Assembly (NCBI RefSeq): GCF_026914185.1
Contig: NC_070561.1
Span: 5,456,001 to 5,520,000, forward strand
DNA length: 64,000 bases
Source of the DNA: Puccinia triticina
Lineage: Eukaryota; Basidiomycota; Pucciniomycetes; Pucciniales; Pucciniaceae
Reading direction: 5' to 3'
Shown: positions 23,180-35,789 of the stretch, piece after piece
Layout: each line of letters begins with the position of its first letter
Numbering within the stretch: position 1 is the first letter of the stretch
Program-made: the position numbers and the translations under genes
The notes under the pieces: model-generated
Database searches by the model: none
Seen by the model: the letters and a program-made list of their open reading frames with translations, nothing else
Told to the model about the DNA's origin: nothing

Positions 23180-24435
23180 GCAAACTCAAGTAACTTGCAT
23201 TCAACATTGCCCTCAAGGAAGCCCAGCACAAGATCGAAGCCTTCCGGGCCTGGCATGCCTCCCTGCCCTCCACCCTCACCCGCCCCGCCGACTCTCAAAA
23301 TGGCCCTGCTTCGGGAACATACGACTGCCAAAGCTGGGTGTTGATCAACTCTTCCAAAGTCTGTGACTTCTCAAAGCTGTCCGAAAAACTGCAGTCCAAC
23401 GGTCTTGCTGAAAAGTGAGTCTCATGAGGTGATCAAGGCATAAAACCAAGCTGATTGTCATCATTTCACAGATCTCATTCCCAACTCAAAGTTCTTCCCT
23501 TTGACCATCAGCAGGCCCAGTCATCAGGAAAACAATGCCTGCCGACCGTGATTCTGTAATCCTCCCCGAACCCCAGCTGGCTTTGTCCTTTCCACCAAGT
23601 GCTGCACAAAGCTTCCACGAAGTCGCACGCCGCGGCCACTTATATCTTTCGATGGAAAATACCCTCTATGCCAACGGCCTCCTCCTCCAAGTCTCCCTTG
23701 GCCACTCTTGTGAGCGGATGCGGCGCCAGCGTAGACATCAAAAAGTCAGAATACTTAACGCTTGATGACCGCCTGATGGACTCTGCCTCCAGTGATGATC
23801 CCTCCTTGAAAATAATACTCAATGGCCAAAAACAACAGGAGACACAGCTTTATTTTTCTGAGCAGGGCAAGCTCAAGCTGTTGAAGACAGCCGAGATTTT
23901 CGATATTGGCGCCAAGGCTACTCAACAGGTCCTTTCCTCGCCTTCACCTTTATCGGCTTTACGGTGCTTCACCAATGACTTTCCGTTGAGACTGAGTGCA
24001 CATACTTTTGTGAATGAATGGGTGCCTGGAAGGAGCTCTTGGGAGCTGAGACACAAGCTGAAGGAGAACGCGGCCGACGGCACCCCCCGGGTAATTGGTC
24101 CGACCCAAATTACTGATCTGAGTCTTGGTTCGTCTTCCTCGTCCTAAGCAACTTCTCCTAATGTAAGTTGCGCAAATAACCAAGGCACTTACCCCACAAG
24201 CGAACTGGTGACAACTAACTAACAGATCCAGGACCTGATTCCCTTGACGCGGTGTTACACGGTCTGGCCAGAGATTGCAGCTGCTACAACCAAGTAATAA
24301 AGCGGCAGCTGGTCACTGACAATTTTGAACAAAGATATGCGCAGGTTCAGCTCAAGTGGATCAGCTGCTTCATCTCCACATTGTGCGTCCTCAAAGACAG
24401 AATTGATGATTCCTATCCACTTAAATGCAAGCTGT
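23180..24435 (+). pseudogene. Decayed multi-exon gene of unknown function
   Basis: Protein-like segments run left to right with plausible introns but shifting frames. One segment (about 23195-23414) ends at a GTGAGT donor and resumes after TTTCACAG (23472). A stop (TAA 23557) and a frame change follow in the stretch around PQLALSFPPSAAQSFHEV (about 23570-23620). A longer segment ends at 24147, a GTAAGT..AACAG intron follows, and the last fragment again switches frame. I do not recognise the family. The copia element at 24682 begins ~250 bp downstream. Confidence 0.5.
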
Positions 24436-24681
24436 AGCATATTGCCTGGCCTCTGTTCCAAACAGCCAACCTCTCCGGTCAAATACCATCACACCGTCAA
24501 CCCAGTGCCCATCAAACCGGCACCTAGCCAACCCAATCTTGCAAATAAGCCCTTCCAAAGATACCCTTTTCATCTCTACTCCAAGGCCTTGGAGAGGATG
24601 CTGCAACTGGCCTAAAATATGCCAGTACCTTGTCCATGCCTCTGTCCTGCCCTGATCAACTTCATTTGATTACCAATCTGA

Positions 24682-25149
24682 TGTGACGATACAGTCCAGA
24701 GAGGAGGCGAGGTGGATGACTGCGGCAAGTCAGTCACGTGGAGTGGGACCGGTACAACCCTGTTTATCACTACATTAGGTTTAGGATCTTGTAGATATTC
24801 TGTAGTATTTGGTTGTACCGATCTCCTTTTCTCTTTTCTCCACTCATCTTTGTTCCGAGTCATTCCCGCGCACCTCAATAGGTGCATAGTCATTCCTCTT
24901 CTCTTCCTTTGTCGTCGGCCTCCCTAGCTCACAGACAGCTGTTCTGGTTTCTCAGGTTTGCTCTTTCTTTCCTTTTTTTCTCTCTCTGTTCCTTTCTCTC
25001 TCTTTTGCTCCCTATGCAATGTCACTCATCTTTGTTCCGAGTCATTCCCGCGCACCTCAATAGGTGCATAGTCATTCCTCTTCTCTTCCTTCGTCGTCGG
25101 CCTCCCATCACGGCCTCCCTAGCTCACAGACAGCTGTTCTGGTTTCTCA
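24682..25149 (+). repeat. 5' LTR of copia element 2 (468 bp)
   Basis: It starts TGTGACGAT and ends in CA just before the primer-binding site. The block from TTTGTTCCGAGTCATTCC to GGTTTCTCAG occurs twice inside the LTR, separated by a pyrimidine-rich spacer. Confidence 0.9.
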
Positions 25150-25161
25150 GGTTATGAGCCC
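25150..25161 (+). promoter_or_regulatory. Primer-binding site, initiator tRNA-Met half-molecule type
   Basis: GGTTATGAGCCC follows the LTR directly. Its complement, GGGCTCATAACC, is the anticodon arm of initiator tRNA-Met (CAT anticodon inside). This is the internal, half-tRNA priming known for Drosophila copia. The same 12 nt follow the 5' LTRs of element 3 and the TRIM. Confidence 0.85.
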
Positions 25162-25232
25162 AGCGTTCACGAGCTATTGAGTCCTAGGAGCCCCGATTTG
25201 ACTTCCCTTCCAAAACATCTTCTCACTGCACC

Positions 25233-28200
25233 GTGGCGGATCAAAACATTGAACATCCAGTTTGCAATCCGCCATTCGAGAACCAGGCGGAGCCTTCCTT
25301 CGAGCCGGAAGATACAACTCCGCTGGCGTCTAGTATTGCCTCCTTTCAGTCCGCCAATTCCGAGTCCGACAACAAAGTCGAAAACTCTCTCATCCCACCA
25401 CCGCCGCCATCTCCAAAACCAACACCTCCCCTTTCTTCTCCTCCCATCATGAGCTTCGTTGACACCTCCAACATCAAACTTGTCACTGACAAGCTGGAGA
25501 AGGACAACTTCACCAGCTGGCAATGGGCGATCACCACCACTCTCGGTTATAAAGGCCTGGACGACTACATCCTAATTGATCAAACGGATGAAATGAAGAA
25601 AAAGCCCGAGTACCATCAACTCAACAAGATGACGACAAATTTCATCCGTATGCATCTTTCGACCGAAAATCTAGAACGTTTCGTGTCAGATGTGCGAGTG
25701 TATGACGCCAAGAAACTGTGGGACAGCATAGAGGCCCACTTCATGGCTAAAACCATGGAAAACGCCGCTAGTGCCATGGATAAGTACTTCGACATCCATT
25801 TTGATGAAGACGACATGGATAAATCGATAGCCAAAATCCGCCATGCCTATCGAAATCTCTGTGAAGTCGCCGCTGCCAAGTTTGGGAAGACTGGCTTAAC
25901 TGCTATGGCCATCGTGTTTGCCCTTCGAAAACTTCCTCCCTCTTTTGCTACTTTCCGCACTCTTCAATACAAGGAATTCAAGGAGTTCAAAGAGGGCGAC
26001 GAAATTGAGATGGAGACGTTTCTAAGCGCACTAGAGATGGAGGTTCGCCGTGAAAGAGAATCTCAGCCTCAAGTCCCCTCCTCTTCCACTGCCCTGGCGG
26101 TCTCCCGTCCTCAAAACTCCTCCGATGCTCCCAAGAAGAAGGGCCGCCGAAATCAGTGCCGCGACGGGAAACACAACCCGGACGCGCCCCATCCAGAGTC
26201 AGAGTGCTTTCAAATCCACTCTGAAAAAGCCATCGCCTACCACCAAGCAGCGATCGACAGGATTGCCGGGAAGCCAACCTCTAAGGCTAATCTTGGGTCG
26301 ACAGGCGATCTTTGTGATGCAATCGTCCTGGATAGTGGGGCCTCAGGGCATTTTCTCAAGCACAAGGCCTACTTCTCCTCCCTCTCATCCTCCTCTTCGT
26401 CGGTGTTTGGTGCTAATGGGGCGGCTATCCCCATACTCGGATTTGGACCGGCAGTAATCCAAACTGCCACCGGTCCCCTAAATCTCTTGCTGGCCTACTA
26501 TGCGCCAAGCCTTTCTAACTCTCTGGTGTCCCTAACCCACTTCATCCGGTTGGGATTCTCCTTAAATCCGATCAACAATGGTCGACGCTTCGAGTGCCAG
26601 AAGGGCTCTGAAATCATCTTCATGGGTTCTACCAACGAGAACATTCTTATAATAGATATGAACCCCCTTAAAGCTCTCTCGGCGAATTCTCTCTCTCCCC
26701 TCGACCTTCACCGCGCTCTTGGCCACCCTAGTTTGGCTTATCTGAAGAAATCCTTCCCGGACCTGGAGCTAAAATCACTCAAGTGCGACATCTGTGACCT
26801 GGCGAAAATGCATCGCCAACCGTTTGGCGGGAAGTTCCCTACGTTCAACTCCCCACTTGACTGCATTCATATGGACCTTTGCGGTCCCATCACACCTACA
26901 TCTCGGGGAGGGAACAGATATTTCCTTAAGATAATCGATGGCTTCACCAAGTTTTGATTCATCTACCCCATGAGGTGTAAGTCAGACACCTTCGATTTTT
27001 TCTGTGTCTTTCTGAATCAGGCTGAAACTTTCTCTGGCCATAAATTAAAATTAGTTGTGTCCGACAATGGGGGGGAGTCCTGCAATCTCAAGTTCAAAAC
27101 CCTCTTTGAAGAACGGGGCATTCAACATCTTACCTCGGCACCGTACACACCTCAACAAAATCCTCTGGCGGAGCGTGGTAACCGAACGACCATTGAAAAG
27201 ACCCGGGCCATGCTTCTGACTTGCGGGTTATTGCTTGACTGGTGGGGGGAGGCGGTGGTGTTGTCAGTCTTCCTCGAGAATCAATCCCCTGACAGCTCCA
27301 TAGGGTTCGCGACCCCCTACAAGAAGTGGCACGGCAGAGCACCCAATCTCACCAATCTAGTTCCGTTTGGCTGCCGCGCCGTCCTCTATGAGGAAAAGAA
27401 ATGGTGTGACTCGAAATTCTCGGCCTCCGGGGTTGAAGCTGTGTTTGTCGGGTATGACAGACATCACCATTCATTCAAGGTGTGGGTCCCGAAGACCAAC
27501 AAGCTAGTGGTATCCCACCATGTCAGGCTATTCCCGAAGACCTTCCCGCGACTTTCACGGACGGACCAGTCGAAAATCTCTCTGCCTGTCCTGTTCGACT
27601 TCGATGAGGAACCCCTGGGTGTTGAAACCTCAGGTCAGGATGATCCACCAACACAGCCAGAAGACGGCGGCAAAACCCAAGAGGATCCCGTTGAAGATCA
27701 GTCACCGTTCGACGGAGAGACTCCCGGTTCACTTCCTGTACCCCAACCTCCCACGGAAGACGGCCCTCCCGCTCCTGCTGCCGATCCAGTCCCAGCCCCT
27801 CCGGTTCCCCAGAAGAAGGGGTTTGCCTATGTTCCCCACTACGACGTTGCCCCTCAAAACATCTCGTCGGAGATCGATGAGAACAACATCATCACCGGTT
27901 CAAGACGGCACCGGGCCCTGGTCATAGTTGGAGAACCGACATCCCACAACGATCCCAAGACGTACGGTGAAATTTTGGGGCGTATCAATGAAAATGAGTG
28001 GTTGATGGCAGTTGAGGTCGAACTCAACAACATCCGTCGGCACGAGGTATGGGTGGTGACTCCGAAGACCCCGGGGTGTTGAGAGTTGGACACCACTTGG
28101 GTGTTCAAGCGGAAGTTTGACGCGAACGGCGAACTACTCAAATATAAAGCGCGGTTGTGCGTTCGGGGCTTTCGTCAAGTGGAGGGCGTGAACTACAACC

Positions 28201-29528
28201 GCACGTTTGCGCCAACGGGACGGACTTCCACTCTCCGCATCATGGTGGGGATCTCCGCCGAGTTAGACTTCGAAATACATCAGATGGATGTCAAGTGTGC
28301 TTTCCTCAACGGCGTACCGGAGGAAGAAATTTTCATAAAGGTTCCCGATGGACTTGGGGTCGAACTTCCGCCGGGCCACGGTCTCAAGCTTCAGAAATCC
28401 CTCTACGGCCTGAAGCAAAGCCCGCGCTGCTGGTACAAGGCCTTGAGTGATTTCTTCGAGTCTATAGGTTTCCTGCCAGCCATCATCGATCCCTGCCTAT
28501 TCTATCATCAGGACCCATCAAGGCCATGCTTCGTGTTCGTTCATGTGGATGATCTGGTTATCATGGGCCCCAATGTCAACTTCTTGAAAGACAAGATCAA
28601 GTCGCGTTTTGAGATGGAAGACATGGGGGAATGCAAGTATGTCCTCGGCATGCGGGTCAAGCGCGACCGGGTCAACAGAACAATCACCCTCAGTCAAGAT
28701 CGTTACGCGAGAGAAATTCTTGAAGAATTTGGCCTGTTGAACTGCAAACCAACATTGACCCCCCTTCCCGGCAACACTCTCACTTGTCCGATCAAGAATC
28801 AACCTGTGGATCCTGGTTTCAACTACCGGCGAGGAGTAGGCCTACTTCAGTATCTCGTCCAGTGCACACGGCCGGATCTGGCCTTGTCAGTCAGTTACCT
28901 GTCTCAGTTTCTGAATTCGCCCGACAAAATCCACCAAGAGCAGCACCTGTACACGCTGCGGTATGTTCAACACTCGAAGGATTTTGGCCTTACCTTGGGG
29001 CGTGTGGGAAAGGCGGCTCATCGGCTGGTTGGCTATGCAGATGCGAGCTACGCGACTGGGGTCGATTCAGCCACCTTCGCCGGTAGCGTAGTTGAACACA
29101 ACGGCATTGTTGGCTGGCGCTGTCAGAAGCAAGACGACGACGCGCCATCATTATCGACCACCGAAGCTGAATACCGGTCCTGTGCGTCGACCAGCCAAGA
29201 TCTTCGATGGGCTCAACAGCTCCTCGAACAAATTTACCCCCTTCTAAACATCAAAACCTCTCCAACCAATCTCTTCTGCAACAATCAAGGCGCTCTTGCC
29301 TTGCTAAAAGACTCCGTTTATCAACACCAAACGAGGCATGTGAATTTTTGGCACCATTGGCTTTGCTTCCATATCTACAAGGCGAAGAATTTCGACGTCC
29401 ATTACATCGCAACCAAAGACAATCCCGCTGATTTCCTTACAAAGCCGCTGAACCCGAAGAAAACCCGGATGGCAGTTTCTCAAGTGAACCTGAAGAACAT
29501 CGAATTCAGGAGTGCTCCCACCGCCTAG
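25233..29528 (+). pseudogene. Copia gag-pol, one frame with two TGA stops (element 2)
   Basis: All pieces share one frame. Gag holds the CxxGKHNPxxxHPxxxxC zinc motif (about 26155-26210). Protease is VLDSGASGH (about 26325), GAG-pre-integrase LHRALGH...CDICDLAK (about 26707-26810). Integrase DLCGPITP is followed by TGA 26955-26957, then SDNGGE and PYTPQQNPLAERGNRT. A Pro-rich linker leads to TGA 28080-28082, then RT (KARLCVRGF, LYGLKQSP, HVDDLVI) and RNase H (CTRPDLALSV, YADASY, STTEAEYRSC, ADFLTKPL). Both stops are compatible with CGA-to-TGA change (C-to-T). The frame opens at GTG 25233; the first in-frame ATG is 25449, before a typical Gag start. Confidence 0.9.
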
Positions 29529-29542
29529 GGAGTAAGGGGGGC

Positions 29543-30095
29543 TGTGACGATACAGTCCAGAGAGGAGGCGAGGTGGATGACTGCGGCAAGTCAGTCACGT
29601 GGAGCGGGACCGGTACAACCCTGTTTATCACTACATTAGGTTTAGGATCTTGTAGATAGTCTGTAGTATTTGGTTGTACCGATCTCCTTTTCTCTTTTCT
29701 CCACTCATCTTTGTTCCGAGTCATTCCCGCGCACCTCAATAGGTGCATAGTCATTCCTCTTCTCTTCCTTCGTCGTCGGCCTCCCATCACGGCCTCCCTA
29801 GCTCACAGACAGCTGTTCTGGTTTCTCAGGTTTGCTCTTTCTTTCCTTTTTTTTCTCTCTCTTTTGCTCCCTATGCAATGTCACTCATCTTTGTTCTGAG
29901 TCATTCCCGCGCACCTCAATAGGTGCATAGTCATTCCTCTTCTCTTCCTTCGTCGTCGGCCTCCCATCACGGCCTCCCTAGCTCACAGACAGCTGTTCTG
30001 GTTTCTCAGGTGCATAGTCATTCCTCTTCTCTTCCTTCGTCGTCGGCCTCCCATCACGGCCTCCCTAGCTCACAGACAGCTGTTCTGGTTTCTCA
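29543..30095 (+). repeat. 3' LTR of copia element 2 (553 bp)
   Basis: It matches the 5' LTR but carries one more partial copy of the terminal block (GTGCATAGTCATTCC...GGTTTCTCA). This shows unequal slippage or recombination within the LTR tandem repeats after or during insertion. Confidence 0.88.
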
Positions 30096-31775
30096 GCTAA
30101 AACTCTGTTCTCTGCAGCCTCTCAATCCTTGGCCAAGGGAAAAAATCAAGCTTGGAAAGCTCTCCCAATGCAAACAAAGCTTGTCAGCCGGGCTACTATA
30201 ATAAGTTAGAGCCTGGCTAACGAATCTAGCTGTGTCATTAACTCTACATGCTAACTGCGGCGTAGAGCACCAAGCAGTCGCTAAATCCACCCGGCCTTAG
30301 CAACTACGACCTAAGGAGCGGGTGACAGAACTCCCGCCAAAGGAATCGGCCGGAGAATAAAGCATAGAACAGGTTAAAAACCCGTTCTCAGGCCAAGAGA
30401 ACGAGTTGTAAGACATTCTCCAGTTTGATCAAACTAGGAGAAACGTCAACAGAAGAATTGATGTGAAACAGCCAAAGGAGTGTAGTAGTAAAGTGAACTA
30501 CTGAACATCTCTGGCCGCAGATGAACAGTAAAACCTCCCTCGGTTCAAGGGAGAGAACCCGTCATCTCCAATAGATTGACTGGCATCATAGAATCCTCGG
30601 AAGCTCCTGTCAACGCTCTATTCCTCTGGCCGACAAGCCAAAGGAAGCGTAACCACATAGAGCTACAACCCTACCGGTTGTAGCTTGTCTATATAAATGG
30701 GGGCCTTTGGGCGATTAAAGGTCCCCCAGATACCTTTTTAACCAACTCAACGCCTCGCCAGTCTTGCCCTTGTCTTACCAACCAGTGCGCCAGCCTGACC
30801 TTGCCTCAATTTTGGTTTCCTTTGGATTGATTGCCTTTTTTTGCTGCAGACTTCTCTTTAAAAGTAAGTCTGTGTTTTTTTTTCCTTTCTATCAAGATCA
30901 TCATCCCTATCTATATCCTGGGAGCAATTTGTTGCGCAACAACCCCCTTTCCAAGGGCCACAGAAGTCACAGGCTACAAAAACCCCTGCGCATTTCGTGC
31001 GCAGGCCCTGTAAGAACCGCGGAGGGCACCAAACCACCCCAGGCGCCCCTGGCCCTTCCGTTCAACCCCCTTTTTTGGGTTCATTAGTAGTAACTGTCCG
31101 CAGTTACTTCACACTTTCACCGCGCTTTTGCTGCGCGCTCCATCACACCGTGCACAGTCACCGGTGTAGCTAGAGGAGAGTACACGTACTCTTGGCATCA
31201 CCGCGCCTGACAAAGGTGAAGACAAGGAGGTGGAAGTATGTGCTTTCTTCAGGTGTTGTCCCTCTTCTTACGCTCAAAGGGCAGCCCCAGTCCTACCGGA
31301 CAAATCACCCAACCTTGAAAGGAATCAGCTCATCACTGCACTTCTCATCCCATTCTCACTCATGTAGGGTACCAAGTGTGGTGATAATTTAAAAACTTTC
31401 TCAGGTTGTCTTATATTGTCAATATACAATCATGAAAAATTTGGAAAGACCCAGATCAAAGGGATCAAAAAAACCTGATTATAAAATATATAATATAGTT
31501 TTAGCACTGAATCAATTGAGAGCATTTGGTGAAATAACACTCAAAGCTGGTGCAATATTGCTTATACAATAATAATAGCTCACCAAATGGAGGTGAATTA
31601 TTTTTTATGGTCAAAGGATTCCAGAGTGTGCATGAATTAAAATTGGACACAGTCTTTTTTGAGAAGCTGTGTGGATATGTGTGAATATCATATGAGCATT
31701 TCAGGTATTGCTGCATATACCATGATGATTTGAAAAGGTTATTGAGTATGACTGGGGTATTTCTATTGGACATCA

Positions 31776-31811
<36 letters not shown>

Positions 31812-32720
31812 TGTTCAACACTTCAGGCCAAATCTTTCAAATATCTCATGAAATTTTAATACCAAGGATTGATGATATGAATTTGAATCCTGAGAGAATT
31901 TATGAAAAGGAAAAATTTCATTTATTGATCAATGGAATGAGTTTTTCTTGGGAGGTTGGCAGGGCATTCCAGAATGGAAATGGCACTTGAGTGTATGTAA
32001 TTGAGGAAAATTGCAGCTCATTTTAACTTGGTAATCTGAGTGAATCCCTTAGCTTAACCCAGTTACTAGCCAGCAGCCTCATTGCGGTAAATATTTTTAT
32101 CCCTGAAATTCATTTGGCTGTTGTTCTCTCACCTAGTACTTGCCCCGGAGCACTGTGGCGCAGCGCCCCGCGGCAAGTGCGGGAGGAGAGGACAAGAAGG
32201 GGGGTTCCCTTCCTTGCCTCGACTAGGGAAGAGAAATGAGCTAGTTTCATTTCGCGTACAGCAACCAGGGAGGTGTAGGGGTTCAGGCACAAACCCCTGC
32301 ACCCCAAAAAGAAGGGTGGGTGGGAGGTGTCTAAAAAAGAGAGACAAACCTGAAGTGGGTGAGTCTCTGATGGGCATGGAGAGGGGAAGTTTGGAGCAAT
32401 GAGTTTTGGGAACTTCCATTGCTGGAGGATTCATATATGAATCTCCTGGGCGCATTTGCACGCATGTCTTCGCATGACACTGTGCTGCATGACTGAGGCA
32501 GCCCGGCCCCAGCTCCAATCCATCAGGGCTTCCCACTTAGCCGCCTCCATGGACAGAGGGGAACTTGCAGTGCCCTGCTTGCTCCCCCGCAAGTACAGCG
32601 GCGCAGCCGTCTTAATCTCTAGTATGTAATAAAGGTGTAAAAGGAATGTACTATATGTAATGTGAACAATTGCAGGTACTTGTTATGTGTAAGGTAGTGT
32701 GACATGTACTCTGTGGCTGA
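30096..32720. other. Gene-free interval with LTR/promoter-like DNA
   Basis: No supported gene. A TATA element (TATATAAATGGGG, 30692) is followed by a T-rich and C-rich leader-like region to about 31200, which may be a solo or truncated gypsy-type LTR. I could not fix both ends. A dinucleotide AT repeat lies at 31767-31811. The segment 32140-32600 is GC-richer without a recognisable gene. Confidence 0.4.
31767..31811. repeat. (AT)n microsatellite
   Basis: About 20 AT/TA dinucleotides interrupted by a single TG(T) step. Confidence 0.9.
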
Positions 32721-32723
32721 CAT

Positions 32724-33068
32724 GCGAGTCCACTCAATGACCAGCAAATACCTGTCATCAAGAGTAGATGTGAGTCCCCTTGATGACCGGCACAGACCAT
32801 AAATCAAGAGCTGTGAGTCCTCCCAATGACCAGTTTGTGCTGGTCATCAAGAGGTGGAGATGTGAGTCCCCTCTATGACCGGTACAGACAGGTCACAGAC
32901 AGCTGTTAGTCCTCCCAATCACCGGTCTTTGCTGGTCAGCAAGAGGTGGTGATTCCCCTCAATTACTGGTCTGACCGGTCACCAAGAAGAGATGTGAGTC
33001 CCAATGACCAGTACAGACCGGTCATCTAGAGCTGTGAGGCCCCTTAATGACCGGTCCAGATTGGTCAT
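32724..33068. repeat. Degenerate ~43-bp satellite related to the hAT-B core
   Basis: About eight diverged units read TGAGTCCCCTCAATGACCGGT..GACCGGTCATCAAGAG. The palindromic heart (TGACCGG...CCGGTCA) is the same as in the core of hAT element B. No TAGAG termini are visible around it, so it is a free or eroded array. Confidence 0.7.
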
Positions 33069-33069
33069 A

Positions 33070-35210
33070 TACATACTGTACTGAATATGTACTGAGTCCC
33101 CTCTTTAGGCCCTCGAGCTGACCTGAAACCACTCGGGCAAGTGTGTACAAGCCAGAATTGTGTCTGCCTAGGCGCAGGGCCCTGGGAACCAAATTTGAGG
33201 TGTTCAGGGTGCAAAGCATGAGGACCCAGGTCTGTGCAGCTGGCTTGGATACTTAAAAGGTGTGGGGAAAGCTGTTTGTCCCCCCAGGGGATTGGTTTTG
33301 TCCCACCCCCTCCCTGGATCCCACTAATCACTTGATTAGGGCCTCCTTGATTACATTTTTGACTGAACTTCTTTTGCCAGTTGCCCAGGCACAAGCTGGA
33401 CGGTCAATCCAAGGTGCCCTCCGGGGTTTCTGGGGATTAATTTAAAACTAGAGGCCAAGGCGGCTTTGCCGCTGCAGATCTTATGTTTAGTTCCTTCAGT
33501 CCTTTTTTGAATCCCCCCTTCTAGCCAGATTTCACAGCTCACATTCTGGCCCATGCCTACCTGAAATCTCTCACAAAGACTTCCCATTATTTCTTTAGAC
33601 AACTCCTTTGGTTTTCCTCCCTGGGGAAAGCCCTCCTCTCCGCCCACCTACTTAAACCAAGTTCAATAAAAATAAATGTCTCCATTTAGGCTCTTGATGT
33701 CTTTTAATCCTTTTAGATTAGTCTCTGGGAACTTCCTACTGTCATCAACTCTTAATCTACAAGTAGTTTTCATCCAGCTATGCATGACATGAGGGCTTAT
33801 CAGGATTAAATTATGTGTTGGTAGCTTATTTTTTCTCAGCTGCTGAGATATGTATATTCCAACTTCACATAAAGTTTTGCTGGTTTGCAGAAAATTCATG
33901 CTTTATCCTGACTGCTATCCTCTTAAGTAAGTTGTGCTAAATTAAATAACAGTAGTTCTTAAACTACCAAAAGACTTGTAAGTTTTCTTTATGATTCACA
34001 GGCTATTGATTTATATTTATTCTATTTCATTTTCTTAAATATTGATATTTGATAGCTGTGGATGATGGGCTTGTGCTGCAATTCTTCGGCATTGCTGCAA
34101 GGTGGGGGGTGATCACGGAGGGAAGGGAGAGAGACGCGGGGGCTGGCTTTGGGGGCCCAACCGGGAGAGGGGCTTGCTCGCCAAGAGGAGTCTTTGAGAG
34201 ATTGGCAAGAGGCCAACGCAACGGAAGATAGACGGAAGCCAAGAGATGGTGACGTATCTCCTTGCGCTGCGGCTTTCGACGGTCCCCGTCCACGACATCG
34301 AACAGCCGGTCGCGTACCAGCGGCAGCAGCAACAGCAGGCGGCGGCTGATGTGGGGGCGATGGGGGACAACGAGCCGGGCGCGGACGGGGCGCCGCAGAG
34401 GTTGACAACCATGACCGCCGAGCGATGGCTCCCTCCGGCCGCCTTGCTGTCCCTGCTCGGCCCTATCGTCCTCCTCCGCGCCGCCGAAGGCCTCTTCTCT
34501 ACCGGTCTATTTCTTCTCCAACCCTCTTCCCCCCCAGGCGGGGAACCGAGGTAACCGACCCAAGTGCACTCTTGGGGGCGGGGCTGGGGTGTGACACGAC
34601 CCTGTTTTGTATGTACTAGGGTTTAAGGGCGGCTACGCCGCCCTGTGATACAAAAAAGGGTATGTAAAAACAGAAAAGAATTTGTGGACCCTTCTACAAC
34701 AAAATGAAAAAAAACTGTTCAACAAATGGACCAAAACTTAATAATCAAACCACAAGAAATCTAAAGGAGCAAAAATCTGTCAACCACATTGAATAGTTCC
34801 ATAGACAATCCAATTTGGAAAACCACCAAATTTCCTGGACATTTCACCCTCAACAAAGCTACATATAGGTGACCATGCGCAAAAACTTGAGACTTCAATA
34901 GGACAACTACATTATTCAAATTCCCAAAAATAGGGCTCTCTTGGAACGGCGGAGGAGGATTTTGTAGAGAGTATCACATAAGTGTGCAGAAGGCATTGGA
35001 GATGCACCTCCTGTTGGGGAGTAGATATAAGTGATGAAGTCATTGTTTGAAGAGATGTGGCGTAGGTTGGATAGAGGGATAGAAGCGCTGAGGGTTGGGA
35101 AAGCCATCAGGTGGAGATGAATCAAGATGTTGCATTGTTGGAAAGGTGGGAAAATCATTGGGTATTGGACGTTTTATTTATCTTGAAGGGGGGAGGGAGA
35201 GTTTTTCTGG
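33070..35210. other. Gene-free interval
   Basis: No supported gene. A GC-rich block at about 34060-34600 has open frames on both strands (one with a poly-Gln stretch, 34320-34340) but no domain and no good splice structure. It could be a gene fragment. Confidence 0.4.
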
Positions 35211-35218
35211 GGAGAGGA

Positions 35219-35403
35219 TTGTCATGAAGCGCGAAATTGGTTGTCGGTCCGCAAAAGGACAAAGCCAGTATTGGGGCGCTGGTAGTGAGAGGGGGAAGGA
35301 AAGAAGGGGAGAGAATTGTCATGAAGCGTGAAGTTGGTTGATGGTCCACAAAAGGAAAAAGGTGTATTGGGGTGCTGGTAGTGAGAGGGGAAAAGGAAAG
35401 AAG
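35219..35403. repeat. Tandem duplication, period about 97 bp
   Basis: GTCATGAAGCG recurs at 35221 and 35318, each followed by a matching segment with GGTCCRCAAAAGGA and GCTGGTAGTGAGAGGGG. Confidence 0.75.
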
Positions 35404-35789
35404 CAAGGCAAAGTTTTTTATACCCGTGATGAGTGAGGCAAGATTTCTCAGAAGGGCTCGGAGGAAGATCCAATACCAGGAACACACACAAATTACTATT
35501 TTTCAAGGGCAACCTGAGTTTCCCATTTTTGGAGGGGAGGGACTTGATTTCACGAGGAAATTAAGGCAGTGAGATGTGATTGTTTCCCGGTTGAAGACAT
35601 TTTCTGAGGAAGTCTTGGAAAAATGTAGGCCAGGCAATGTGGGTGGCAGTCTTTGACAGCTTCCGCACCACAAAAGTGGAAGGCAACACGGACATAACAT
35701 GACTTAAAGGAATGCAAAAGGAAATGATGGAAAAATTGTCATCTGTTCTAGTCGCTTTGTACAATGCAGACAATGGGGGGAGGGCCACA

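Larger units (their letters stand above)
24682..30095 (+). mobile_element. Ty1/copia retrotransposon (element 2), nearly intact coding frame
   Basis: Direct repeats at 24682-25149 and 29543-30095 start TGTGACGATACAG and end TTTCTCA. A primer-binding site follows the 5' LTR at once. Gag-pol occupies one frame from 25233 to 29528, and a purine tract (GGGAGTAAGGGGGG) precedes the 3' LTR. The 3' LTR is 85 bp longer because a repeated block near its end is present one extra time. The 5-bp flanks (TCTGA and GCTAA) do not match, so the copy may be rearranged or recombinant. Two TGA codons interrupt an otherwise open frame. Confidence 0.92.

Noticed and set aside
30230..31190. Solo gypsy LTR
   Set aside because: TATA box and leader-like sequence fit, but I found no TG..CA edges with matching 5-bp duplications.
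34022..34560. Gene in the GC-rich block with a poly-Gln stretch
   Set aside because: Several overlapping frames on both strands are open only because of GC content. There is no domain or coherent splice structure.
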